From Stutzerimonas azotifigens DSM 17556 (GTDB lineage Bacteria; Pseudomonadota; Gammaproteobacteria; Pseudomonadales; Pseudomonadaceae): a stretch of 34,414 bases of DNA. Position 1 is the first letter of the stretch. Each line of letters begins with the position of its first letter. Below, piece after piece: positions 28,146 to 34,414 of the stretch. The notes beneath the pieces are model-generated. The model did not search any database and was not told where the DNA came from. It worked only from the letters and a program-made list of their open reading frames with translations. The DNA lies in NCBI RefSeq assembly GCF_000425625.1, contig NZ_KE384424.1, forward strand, positions 1 through 34,414, written 5' to 3'. The translations under genes were made by a program, and so were the position numbers.

Positions 28146-29501
28146 TTACTTCACGAGCGCCTTGAACGCCTTGAGCGTCCACACAGTATGCGCCTGGGCC
28201 GCACGCTCCTCGCTGTCGGACGGTTGCTGGCTTATCGCGTGCAGCTTGGCCAGCTCGCCGTAGAGGCGGTCGATTTCCGGCAGCTCCAGCGCGCCGCGGG
28301 CCAGGCGCAGCCAGACCAGCATGCGCTCCATGCGCGGTAGCTGTTCGGCAAGGCCTTCGGGGCGTTGCTCGTAGTTCGTCAGCTGCAGCGCAGCGGCCTC
28401 CTCGGCGAGTGTGCGGGTCAGCCAATTGCCGAGTTCGGCCGCGCCCTGGCGATTGCCGCGTTCGTTGCGTTCGCGGCGCCAGCTCTGGGTCAGCAGCCAG
28501 TGCGAGGCTTTCAGCGAGAACAGGCCCCAGCGCGTGCGCCCCAGTTCTTCGGCGAAGCGCTGCGGGGCCTGGTGACGCATCTCCGCGTCTTCCTGTCCGG
28601 CCTGTACCAGGGGCCGCCAGTCGGCCAGCAGCGCATCGAGCGCGGCGCGCAGCTCGCGGCTGCTGGCGCGTGGCGCGGCCTGGCCGAGGCTGCCGAGCAG
28701 GGCGCGCAGGTCGACCAGCTGCTGCAGCCAGTCGGCCAGCAGCGACCAGTGGCCGTTGAAGCGGTACTGCTCGGCCAGCCGCTGGCTGCTGCCGAGCAGG
28801 TGCCAGGCGAGCGCGGCGAAGGCGTCGTCCAGCGAGGTGGACGCGCCCAGGGGCGGCAGCGGCAGGCCCAGGGCGTAGCTCGCCGGGTCGTGCAGGCGGT
28901 AGCCACGCTCGGCCTTGCTGATGTCGCAGGGCATCAGCGGCAGGTCCGCGGCCAGCTCGACCGCCAGCTCCAGCAGCGCCTCGGGCGGGCCCTGGCGCAG
29001 TTCCAGCTCCAGCTCGCAGATTTCCTCCTGCGCCTGCCCGGCGGTCACCTCGCCGAGGTCCAGGGCGGCCTCGATCGCCACCCGCGCCTTGCCGCGGCCC
29101 CAGGCGATCTCGGCCTTCTCGCGAACGAAATCGGTGGTGAAGATCGGCCCGAGCAGGCCCTTGTCCAGCGTCGCCAGGCTCGCCGGCCAGCAGTCGTCGC
29201 CCAGCCGCGACAGGTCCAGCGCCGGGGCGTCGAGGTACCAGTCCCACTCGTTGCGCTCGGACAGGCCGGCGACGCTCCGGCCGCGGCTCTTGAGCGTCTG
29301 GATGACGGTCTCGCCGTCGCGCCGCAGGCGCAGGGCGACCTTCGCGCGGGACAGATCGCGCGCCGGGGTGTCGTAGTACTGGTTGCTCAGTGGATGGCGC
29401 TGCCAGCCGCTCTTGTTGCGTTTCTTCAGCAGCGGATGGTCGCGCAGCGCCGCGAGGGTCTCGTGACTGGCGCGCAGCTTGATTTCGGTTTCTTTCTGCA
29501 T
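28146..29501 (-). CDS. CYTH-CHAD domain protein (YgiF-like inorganic triphosphatase)
   Basis: A 451-residue cytoplasmic protein. The N-terminal CYTH domain (about 1-205) has the signature MQKETEIKL (ExExK), QYYDTPARDLSRAKVALRLRR and VIQTLKSRG. These basic and acidic residues line the metal-triphosphate tunnel, and E. coli YgiF hydrolyses tripolyphosphate. The C-terminal CHAD domain (about 220-451) is helical and rich in histidine/arginine, from DISKAERGYRLHD onward; CHAD binds polyphosphate. The start is taken at ATG 29499-29501, where the CYTH fold begins; a longer frame from 29597 is unlikely. It is divergent from the DUF47-pit pair, which also concerns phosphate, so a functional link is plausible. 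Confidence 0.92.
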   Translation of the reverse strand: MQKETEIKLRASHETLAALRDHPLLKKRNKSGWQRHPLSNQYYDTPARDLSRAKVALRLRRDGETVIQTLKSRGRSVAGLSERNEWDWYLDAPALDLSRLGDDCWPASLATLDKGLLGPIFTTDFVREKAEIAWGRGKARVAIEAALDLGEVTAGQAQEEICELELELRQGPPEALLELAVELAADLPLMPCDISKAERGYRLHDPASYALGLPLPPLGASTSLDDAFAALAWHLLGSSQRLAEQYRFNGHWSLLADWLQQLVDLRALLGSLGQAAPRASSRELRAALDALLADWRPLVQAGQEDAEMRHQAPQRFAEELGRTRWGLFSLKASHWLLTQSWRRERNERGNRQGAAELGNWLTRTLAEEAAALQLTNYEQRPEGLAEQLPRMERMLVWLRLARGALELPEIDRLYGELAKLHAISQQPSDSEERAAQAHTVWTLKAFKALVK

Positions 29502-29575
29502 GTACCGGGCAAACCTGTGTTTTTTCGGGGTTTGGACAGTTCCAACGCGCGGTGGCGGGCGTGTGTGGCCGCTCG

Positions 29576-29581
29576 TATACT
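29576..29581 (+). promoter_or_regulatory. Candidate -10 element for the DUF47-pit operon
   Basis: TATACT lies 33 bp before the DUF47 ATG. At 17 bp spacing the -35 position reads TGGCGG, a weak match. No clear Pho box was found in the 113-bp divergent gap. Confidence 0.35.
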
Positions 29582-29614
29582 TGCCGCCTTTTTCCACTCC
29601 GGGGAGGTATCCCT

Positions 29615-30292
29615 ATGCCGACGAACCCTTTCGTCAGCCTGTTCGGGCGCTCGCCCATCGGGCCGATGCAGCAGCACATGGCCAAGGCGCACGAGTGCGC
29701 GGCGCAACTGGTGCCATTCTTCCAGGCGGCGATGGCCCGGGACTGGGAGCGGGTCGAGCAGATTCAGCAGGACATGGCCCGGTTGGAAAACGAGGCCGAC
29801 AAGATCAAGAAGAACGTCCGCCAGCACCTGCCCATGAGCCTGTTCCTGCCGGTACCGCGCTCCGACCTGCTGGACCTGCTGAGTGTACAGGACAAAATCG
29901 CCAACCGTGCCAAGGACATCGCCGGGCTGATGCTCGGCCGCTGCATGTCGGTGCCGGAACAATTGCAGCCGCAGATGCTGGCCTTCGTGCAGCGCTGCGT
30001 CGAGGCCAGCGCCCAGGCCAACCGGGCGATGTGCGAGCTCGACTCGCTGCTCGAGACCGGCTTCAGCGGCCGCGAGGCTGAGCTGGTCGAGCGCATGGTC
30101 GAGGAGATCGGCGAGATCGAGCGCGACACCGACCGCATGCAGGTCACCGTGCGCCGCGAGCTGTACAAGCTGGAGAAGGAACTGCCGCCGGTCGACGTGA
30201 TGTTCCTCTACAAGGTCATCGAATGGGTCGGCGACGTCGCCGACCGTGCCGAGCGGGTCGGCAATCGTCTGGAACAACTGCTGGCGCGCTAG
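29615..30292 (+). CDS. DUF47/PhoU-like phosphate transport regulator
   Basis: A 225-residue all-helical cytoplasmic protein of the DUF47 family (PhoU-related, formerly TIGR00153). It starts MPTNPFVSLFGRSPIGPMQQHM and includes DMARLENEADKIKKNVRQHLP, LLDLLSVQDKIANRAKDIAGLM and a C-terminal LEKELPPVDVMFLYKVIEWVGDVADRAERVGNRLE. The acidic helix motifs (ExxxD) match the metal-binding sites of PhoU. Members encoded next to pit genes control low-affinity phosphate uptake. GGGGAGG (29601-29607) fixes the start at ATG 29615. The gap to pit is 43 bp, so the pair is an operon. Confidence 0.93.
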   Translation: MPTNPFVSLFGRSPIGPMQQHMAKAHECAAQLVPFFQAAMARDWERVEQIQQDMARLENEADKIKKNVRQHLPMSLFLPVPRSDLLDLLSVQDKIANRAKDIAGLMLGRCMSVPEQLQPQMLAFVQRCVEASAQANRAMCELDSLLETGFSGREAELVERMVEEIGEIERDTDRMQVTVRRELYKLEKELPPVDVMFLYKVIEWVGDVADRAERVGNRLEQLLAR

Positions 30293-30335
30293 CGCCAGCC
30301 CCCTCTTCTCCACTGAGTTTCAACGGGATCGTTTT

Positions 30336-31598
30336 ATGTCTCTGATCGCGGATTACGGCTTCGTACTCCTGCTGTTGGCGTGCGCCTTCGGCTTCTTCAT
30401 GGCCTGGGGCGTGGGCGCCAACGACGTGGCCAACGCCATGGGGACCTCGGTCGGTTCGCGTGCGCTGACCATCAAGCAGGCGATCATCGTCGCCATGGTC
30501 TTCGAGTTCTGCGGCGCCTACCTGGCCGGTGGCGAAGTCACCGAGACCATCAAGAGCGGCATCGTCGACGTCGAGGTCATCAGCCCCGACCTGATGGTGC
30601 TGGGCATGATGTCGGCGCTGCTGGCCGCCGGCACCTGGCTGCTGGTGGCCTCCACCAAGGGCTGGCCGGTCTCGACCACCCACTCGATCGTCGGCGCGGT
30701 GATCGGCTTCGGCGCGGTGGGTATCTCGATGGACGCCGTGCACTGGGGCAAGGTCGGCCCGATCGTCGCCAGCTGGATCGTTTCGCCGCTGCTGTCCGGC
30801 TTCGCCGCCTTCTTCATCTTCATGAGCGTGCAGAAGCTCATCATCGATACCGACAACCCCTTCAAGAGCGCCAAGCGTTTCGTCCCGCTGTACATGTTCC
30901 TCACCGGCTTCATGGTTTCGATCATGACGCTGTCCAAGGGCCTCAAGCACATCGGCCTGCAGCTCAGCGGCGGGCAGAGCCTGTTGCTGTCGATCGGCGT
31001 CGGCGCGCTGGTGATGCTGCTCGGCATCGCGCTGCTGACGCGCATCCAGGTCGACGAGGAAGCCGATCGCGCCTTCCACTTCTCCAGCGTGGAGAAGGTG
31101 TTCGCCGTGCTGATGATCTTCACCGCCTGCTCCATGGCCTTCGCCCACGGTTCCAACGACGTGGCCAACGCGGTCGGGCCGCTGGCCGCAGTGGTCGGAG
31201 TGATCCAGTCGAGCGGCCAGGACCTTGCCATCAAGTCGGTGGTGCCCGGCTGGGTCCTGCTGCTGGGCGCCGTCGGCATCGTCGTCGGCCTGGCCACCTA
31301 CGGCTACAAGGTGATCGCTACCATCGGCAAGGAAATCACCGAGCTGACCCCCAGCCGCGGTTTCGCCGCCGAGCTGGCCACTGCCAGCACCGTGGTCGGC
31401 GCCTCGGCCATCGGCCTGCCGGTGTCGACCACCCACACGCTGGTCGGCGCCGTGCTCGGCGTGGGCCTGGCGCGCGGCATCGGTGCACTGAACCTGGGCG
31501 TGATCGGCAAGATCTTCATGTCCTGGCTGATCACCCTGCCGGTGGGCGCCGGCCTGTCGATCCTGTTCTTCACCCTCCTCAGCGCGATCTTCACCTGA
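30336..31598 (+). CDS. pit: Low-affinity inorganic phosphate transporter (PiT family)
   Basis: A 420-residue inner-membrane permease with about ten hydrophobic segments. The two PiT signatures are present, GVGANDVANAMGTSVGSRALT (about 25-45) and FAHGSNDVANAVGPLAAV (about 269-286), along with both STTHS/STTHT substrate motifs (VSTTHSIVGAVIGFG and VSTTHTLVGAVLGVG). Members carry phosphate, usually as a metal-phosphate complex, driven by protons or sodium. ATG 30336 gives MSLIADYGFVLLLLACAFGFFMAWG; an earlier in-frame ATG lies inside the DUF47 gene. A 10-bp hairpin terminator follows. Confidence 0.94.
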   Translation: MSLIADYGFVLLLLACAFGFFMAWGVGANDVANAMGTSVGSRALTIKQAIIVAMVFEFCGAYLAGGEVTETIKSGIVDVEVISPDLMVLGMMSALLAAGTWLLVASTKGWPVSTTHSIVGAVIGFGAVGISMDAVHWGKVGPIVASWIVSPLLSGFAAFFIFMSVQKLIIDTDNPFKSAKRFVPLYMFLTGFMVSIMTLSKGLKHIGLQLSGGQSLLLSIGVGALVMLLGIALLTRIQVDEEADRAFHFSSVEKVFAVLMIFTACSMAFAHGSNDVANAVGPLAAVVGVIQSSGQDLAIKSVVPGWVLLLGAVGIVVGLATYGYKVIATIGKEITELTPSRGFAAELATASTVVGASAIGLPVSTTHTLVGAVLGVGLARGIGALNLGVIGKIFMSWLITLPVGAGLSILFFTLLSAIFT

Positions 31599-31606
31599 TT
31601 GCCGAC

Positions 31607-31635
31607 GGCCTGCCGGTGTGCCGGCAGGCCTGTCT
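31607..31635 (+). terminator. Intrinsic terminator after pit
   Basis: GGCCTGCCGG (31607-31616), TGTG loop, CCGGCAGGCC (31621-31630) form a perfect 10-bp stem 8 bp after the pit stop, followed by the T-containing TGTCTCATT. It is the best terminator in the window. Confidence 0.65.
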
Positions 31636-31726
31636 CATTGCCTCCGAGTCGACGAATACCATCCCGTGCGTGGCGCAGATCATGCTTCACTGAGCCGGTG
31701 ATCGATTCTTTCCAGGAGGTCTGCCG

Positions 31727-32884
31727 GTGCCCTTTCCCTCGCTCAAGGAACAGTTCGCCGCGCTCGTGGCCACGCCCTCGGTCAGTTGCACCCAGCCGAG
31801 TCTGGACCAGAGCAACGAGGCCGTCATCGAACTGCTGGCCGGCTGGCTGGGCGATCTCGGCTTTCACTGCGAACGGCAGCGGGTCGCCCCCGGCAAGTTC
31901 AACCTGCTGGCCACGCGCGGCGGCGGCCCCGGCGGGCTGGTGCTGGCCGGGCATAGCGACACGGTCCCCTACGACGAGGCGCTCTGGCGCTCCGATCCGC
32001 TGAAGCTGCGCGAGGCCGACGACCGCTGGTACGGCCTCGGCAGCTGCGACATGAAGGGCTTCTTCCCGCTGATCATCGAAGCCGTGCGGCCGCTGCTGGA
32101 GCAGCCGTTCAGACAGCCGCTGATGATCCTCGCCACCTGCGACGAGGAAAGCTCGATGTCCGGCGCCCGCGCGCTGGCCGCGGCCGGGCGGCCGCTCGGG
32201 CGGGCCGCGGTGATCGGCGAGCCCACCGGGCTGCGGCCGGTGCGCCTGCACAAGGGCGTGATGATGGAGCGCATCGAGATCCTCGGGCAGAGCGGGCATT
32301 CCTCCAACCCGGCCTACGGGCGCAGCGCGCTGGACGCCATGCAGGCGGTGATGGGCGAGCTGATCGCGCTGCGCCGCGAATGGCAGGGGCAGTACCGCAA
32401 CCCGATGTTCAGCGTGCCGCAGCCGACCCTCAACCTCGGCTGCATCCATGGCGGCGACAACCCCAACCGCATCTGCGGCCAGTGCGCGCTGGAGTTCGAC
32501 CTGCGCCCGCTGCCGGGCATGGACCCCGACCAGTTGCGCACGCTGATCCGCCAGCGCCTGCGGCCGCTGGCCGAGCGGCACGAGGTGAAGATCGACCTGG
32601 CGCCGCTGTTCCCCAGCGCGCCGGCCTTCGAGGAGCCGGCGAGCAGCGAGCTGGTGCACCTGGCCGAACGGCTGACCGGGCATTACGCCGAGGCGGTGGC
32701 GTTCGGCACCGAAGCGGCTTATCTTCAGCAGCTCGGCTGCCAGGCCCTGGTGCTCGGCCCGGGCGACATCGCTTGCGCCCACCAGCCGGACGAATACCTC
32801 GACCTGGCGCGCATCGAGCCCAGCGTGCGGCTGCTGCGCGAGCTGATCCGGCACTATTGCCTGAACTCCGCCCTCGAATCCTGA
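31727..32884 (+). CDS. argE: Acetylornithine deacetylase (ArgE)
   Basis: A 385-residue zinc peptidase-family (M20) enzyme removing the acetyl group from N2-acetylornithine to give ornithine. Metal and catalytic residues are seen in LAGHSDTVPYD (His, Asp), YGLGSCDMKGF (bridging Asp) and LATCDEESSMSG (Glu pair), with GEPTGLRPVRLHKG following. The dimerisation domain begins near GQSGHSSNPAYGRSALDAM. GTG 31727 has AGGAGG at 31714-31719. It lies 49 bp before argA, so both ends of the acetylated arginine route are side by side. The same organism may also use the ArgJ cycle, which the window does not show. Confidence 0.92.
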   Translation: MPFPSLKEQFAALVATPSVSCTQPSLDQSNEAVIELLAGWLGDLGFHCERQRVAPGKFNLLATRGGGPGGLVLAGHSDTVPYDEALWRSDPLKLREADDRWYGLGSCDMKGFFPLIIEAVRPLLEQPFRQPLMILATCDEESSMSGARALAAAGRPLGRAAVIGEPTGLRPVRLHKGVMMERIEILGQSGHSSNPAYGRSALDAMQAVMGELIALRREWQGQYRNPMFSVPQPTLNLGCIHGGDNPNRICGQCALEFDLRPLPGMDPDQLRTLIRQRLRPLAERHEVKIDLAPLFPSAPAFEEPASSELVHLAERLTGHYAEAVAFGTEAAYLQQLGCQALVLGPGDIACAHQPDEYLDLARIEPSVRLLRELIRHYCLNSALES

Positions 32885-32933
32885 AGCGCCGGCCGCCTGC
32901 CGCCGGCGATCCGTTCCGCCACAAGGCCAACGC

Positions 32934-34235
32934 ATGCACGACTACGTCAACTGGCTTCGCGACTCCTCGCCCTACATCAATTCGCACCGTGACCGCACCT
33001 TCGTGGTGATGCTGCCCGGCGACGGGCTGGCGCACCCGAACTTCCCCAACATCGTCCACGACCTGGTGCTGCTGCACAGCCTCGGCGTGCGCCTGGTGCT
33101 GGTGTTCGGCTCGCGCCCGCAGATCGAGGCGCGCCTGGCCGCGCGCGGGCTGCCACCGCGCGTCCACCGCGACCTGCGGATCACCGACACGCCGACCCTG
33201 GAGTGCGTGATCGACGCGGTCGGGCAGCTGCGCATCGCCCTCGAGGCACGCCTGTCGATGGACATGGCGGCCTCGCCGATGCAGGGCGCGCGGCTGCGGG
33301 TGGCCAGCGGCAACTTCGTCACCGCGCGGCCGATCGGCGTGGTCGACGGCGTCGACTACCACCACACCGGCGAGGTCCGTCGCATCGACCGCAAGGGCAT
33401 CGGCCGGCTGCTCGACGAGCGCACCATCGTGTTGCTGTCGCCGCTTGGCTATTCGCCCACCGGGGAAATCTTCAACCTCGCCTGCGAGGACGTCGCCACC
33501 CGCGCCGCCATCGACCTGGGCGCCGACAAGCTGGTGCTCTACGGCGGCGAGCGCGGCCTGCTCGATGCGCACGGGCAACTGGTGCGCGAGCTGCGTCCGC
33601 AGCAGATTCCCGCCTACGTCGAGCGCCTCGGCGGCAGCTACCAGGCCGAGCTGCTGGACGCGGCGGCGCAGGCCTGCCGCGGCGGCGTGCGCCGCAGCCA
33701 CCTGATCAGCTACGCCGACGACGGCTCGCTGCTGACCGAGCTGTTCACCCGCGACGGCGGCAACGGCATGCTGGTGACCCAGGAGCAGTTCGAGCAGTTG
33801 CGCCAGGCGACCATCGAGGACGTCGGTGGGCTGATCGACCTGATCACCCCGCTGGAGGAGCAGGGCATTCTCGTGCGCCGCTCGCGCGAGGTGCTCGAAC
33901 GCGAAATCGAGCAGTTCAGCATCGTCGAGCGCGACGGCCTGATCATCGCCTGCGCCGCCCTCTACCCGATCGCCGATTCCGACGCCGGCGAGCTCGCCTG
34001 CCTGGCGGTCAATCCGGAATACCGGCACGGCGGGCGCGGCGACGAGCTGCTCGAGCACATCGAGACGCGCGCGCGGCAGATGGGGCTCAAGACCCTGTTC
34101 GTGCTCACCACGCGCACCGCCCACTGGTTCCGCGAACGCGGCTTCGAGCCGAGCAGCGTCGAGCGCCTGCCCACCGCGCGTGCCTCGCTGTACAACTTCC
34201 AGCGCAATTCGAAGATATTCGAGAAGCGGTTGTAG
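32934..34235 (+). CDS. argA: N-acetylglutamate synthase (ArgA)
   Basis: A 433-residue enzyme acetylating glutamate with acetyl-CoA, the first step of arginine synthesis. The N-terminal amino-acid-kinase-like domain (about 1-290) has DYVNWLRDSSPYINSHRDRTFVVMLPG, DLVLLHSLGVRLVLVFGSRPQIE and DKLVLYGGERGLLDAHGQLVREL; it binds the feedback inhibitor arginine in characterised members. The C-terminal GNAT domain (about 295-433) has ACAALYPIADSDAGELACLAVNPEYR, HGGRGDELLEHIE and TTRTAHWFRERGFEPSSVE. This is the classical full-length ArgA (E. coli about 443). AAGG precedes ATG 32934. A heptad repeat array lies 38 bp after the stop. Confidence 0.96.
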   Translation: MHDYVNWLRDSSPYINSHRDRTFVVMLPGDGLAHPNFPNIVHDLVLLHSLGVRLVLVFGSRPQIEARLAARGLPPRVHRDLRITDTPTLECVIDAVGQLRIALEARLSMDMAASPMQGARLRVASGNFVTARPIGVVDGVDYHHTGEVRRIDRKGIGRLLDERTIVLLSPLGYSPTGEIFNLACEDVATRAAIDLGADKLVLYGGERGLLDAHGQLVRELRPQQIPAYVERLGGSYQAELLDAAAQACRGGVRRSHLISYADDGSLLTELFTRDGGNGMLVTQEQFEQLRQATIEDVGGLIDLITPLEEQGILVRRSREVLEREIEQFSIVERDGLIIACAALYPIADSDAGELACLAVNPEYRHGGRGDELLEHIETRARQMGLKTLFVLTTRTAHWFRERGFEPSSVERLPTARASLYNFQRNSKIFEKRL

Positions 34236-34273
34236 GTGGGGTCGTAAGCCTGTCCGGGACGATGCTGTTGGGC

Positions 34274-34301
34274 TGCAGGCTAGAGGCTAGAGGCTAGAGG
34301 C
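34274..34301. repeat. 7-bp tandem repeat array downstream of argA
   Basis: TGCAGGC (34274-34280) is followed by three TAGAGGC units (34281-34301). The unit TAGAGGC is identical to the stop-codon unit of the array at 1-45. The strand relation is the same: TNNAGGC reading outward from the 3' end of the upstream gene. Confidence 0.88.
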
Positions 34302-34325
34302 GGGGGGGCGGCCTGCACTGCTGCT

Positions 34326-34360
34326 TTTGTGGGAGGCCCGCCCTCGGGGCGAGCTTTCGG
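34326..34360 (+). repeat. REP-like element (GTGG head plus hairpin)
   Basis: TTTGTGGGAG (GTGG at 34329-34332) is followed by CGCCC (34339-34343), TCG loop, GGGCG (34347-34351). Pseudomonas REP elements mobilised by RAYT transposases have a GTRG tetranucleotide followed by a short palindrome, which fits. Only one copy is visible. The rest of 34236-34414 holds no gene that I can support. Confidence 0.5.
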
Positions 34361-34414
34361 GCTTTCCGCGCTGCGGGATGGTGCCCTGCAGGTCAGGCGT
34401 ATCGCCGCGCGGGC

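Overview
The window reads as GC-rich chromosome from a Pseudomonadaceae bacterium (Pseudomonas in the broad sense; the Stutzerimonas/Azotobacter/P. aeruginosa side is plausible, but I cannot fix the species). The protein sequences, and above all the gene order, match what I recall of the P. aeruginosa PAO1 block from about PA5234 down to PA5204. That block runs quinone oxidoreductase, FliL-like protein, ABC-2 exporter, EVE protein, 5-FCL, 6S RNA, zapA, ygfB-pepP-ubiH-ubiI, iron ABC genes, gcvTHP, DUF2388, GspE-like ATPase, CYTH/CHAD, DUF47-pit, argE, argA. Most of it is therefore core chromosome. I see no insertion sequence, prophage, integrase, tRNA, rRNA or CRISPR.

Layout. 1-6.6 kb: a zinc-free quinone oxidoreductase (-), a secreted FliL-like protein (+), and a three-gene overlapping exporter operon (-) made of a membrane fusion protein, a double-ATPase/permease fusion and an ABC-2 permease. 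6.6-8.9 kb: an EVE-domain protein, a 43-codon membrane ORF with a strong Shine-Dalgarno, 5-formyl-THF cyclo-ligase, 6S RNA, ZapA and a small coiled-coil partner. 8.9-13.3 kb: ygfB-pepP-ubiH-ubiI, combining peptide turnover and ubiquinone hydroxylation. 13.4-16.3 kb: a ferric-iron binding protein and double-domain permease without an ATPase gene, with an AT-rich palindrome over the promoter. 16.4-21.3 kb: gcvT-gcvH-gcvP (glycine cleavage) and a small DUF2388 secreted protein. 21.4-26.0 kb: a 1547-residue soluble hybrid sensor kinase with eight PAS/GAF-type sensor modules. This is the gene I would least expect in the otherwise conserved order. 26.3-29.5 kb: an orphan GspE/PilB-type ATPase and a CYTH-CHAD protein. 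29.6-31.6 kb: DUF47 regulator and Pit phosphate transporter. 31.7-34.2 kb: argE and argA.

Signals outside genes. Three intergenic tandem arrays have 7-bp units that, read in the direction of the adjoining upstream gene, all fit TNNAGGC. One array begins exactly at a stop codon, and a fourth, decayed heptad lies behind the FliL-like gene. There is a composite inverted-repeat element between the iron-binding protein and its permease, a 13-bp perfect hairpin just before the permease start, and a REP-like GTGG-plus-hairpin at the right edge. A foldable element of about 68 bp lies upstream of the EVE gene. I do not see a clear new multi-gene system. The best candidates for something undescribed are the heptad-repeat family, the giant kinase, the 43-aa membrane ORF and the folded element beside it.
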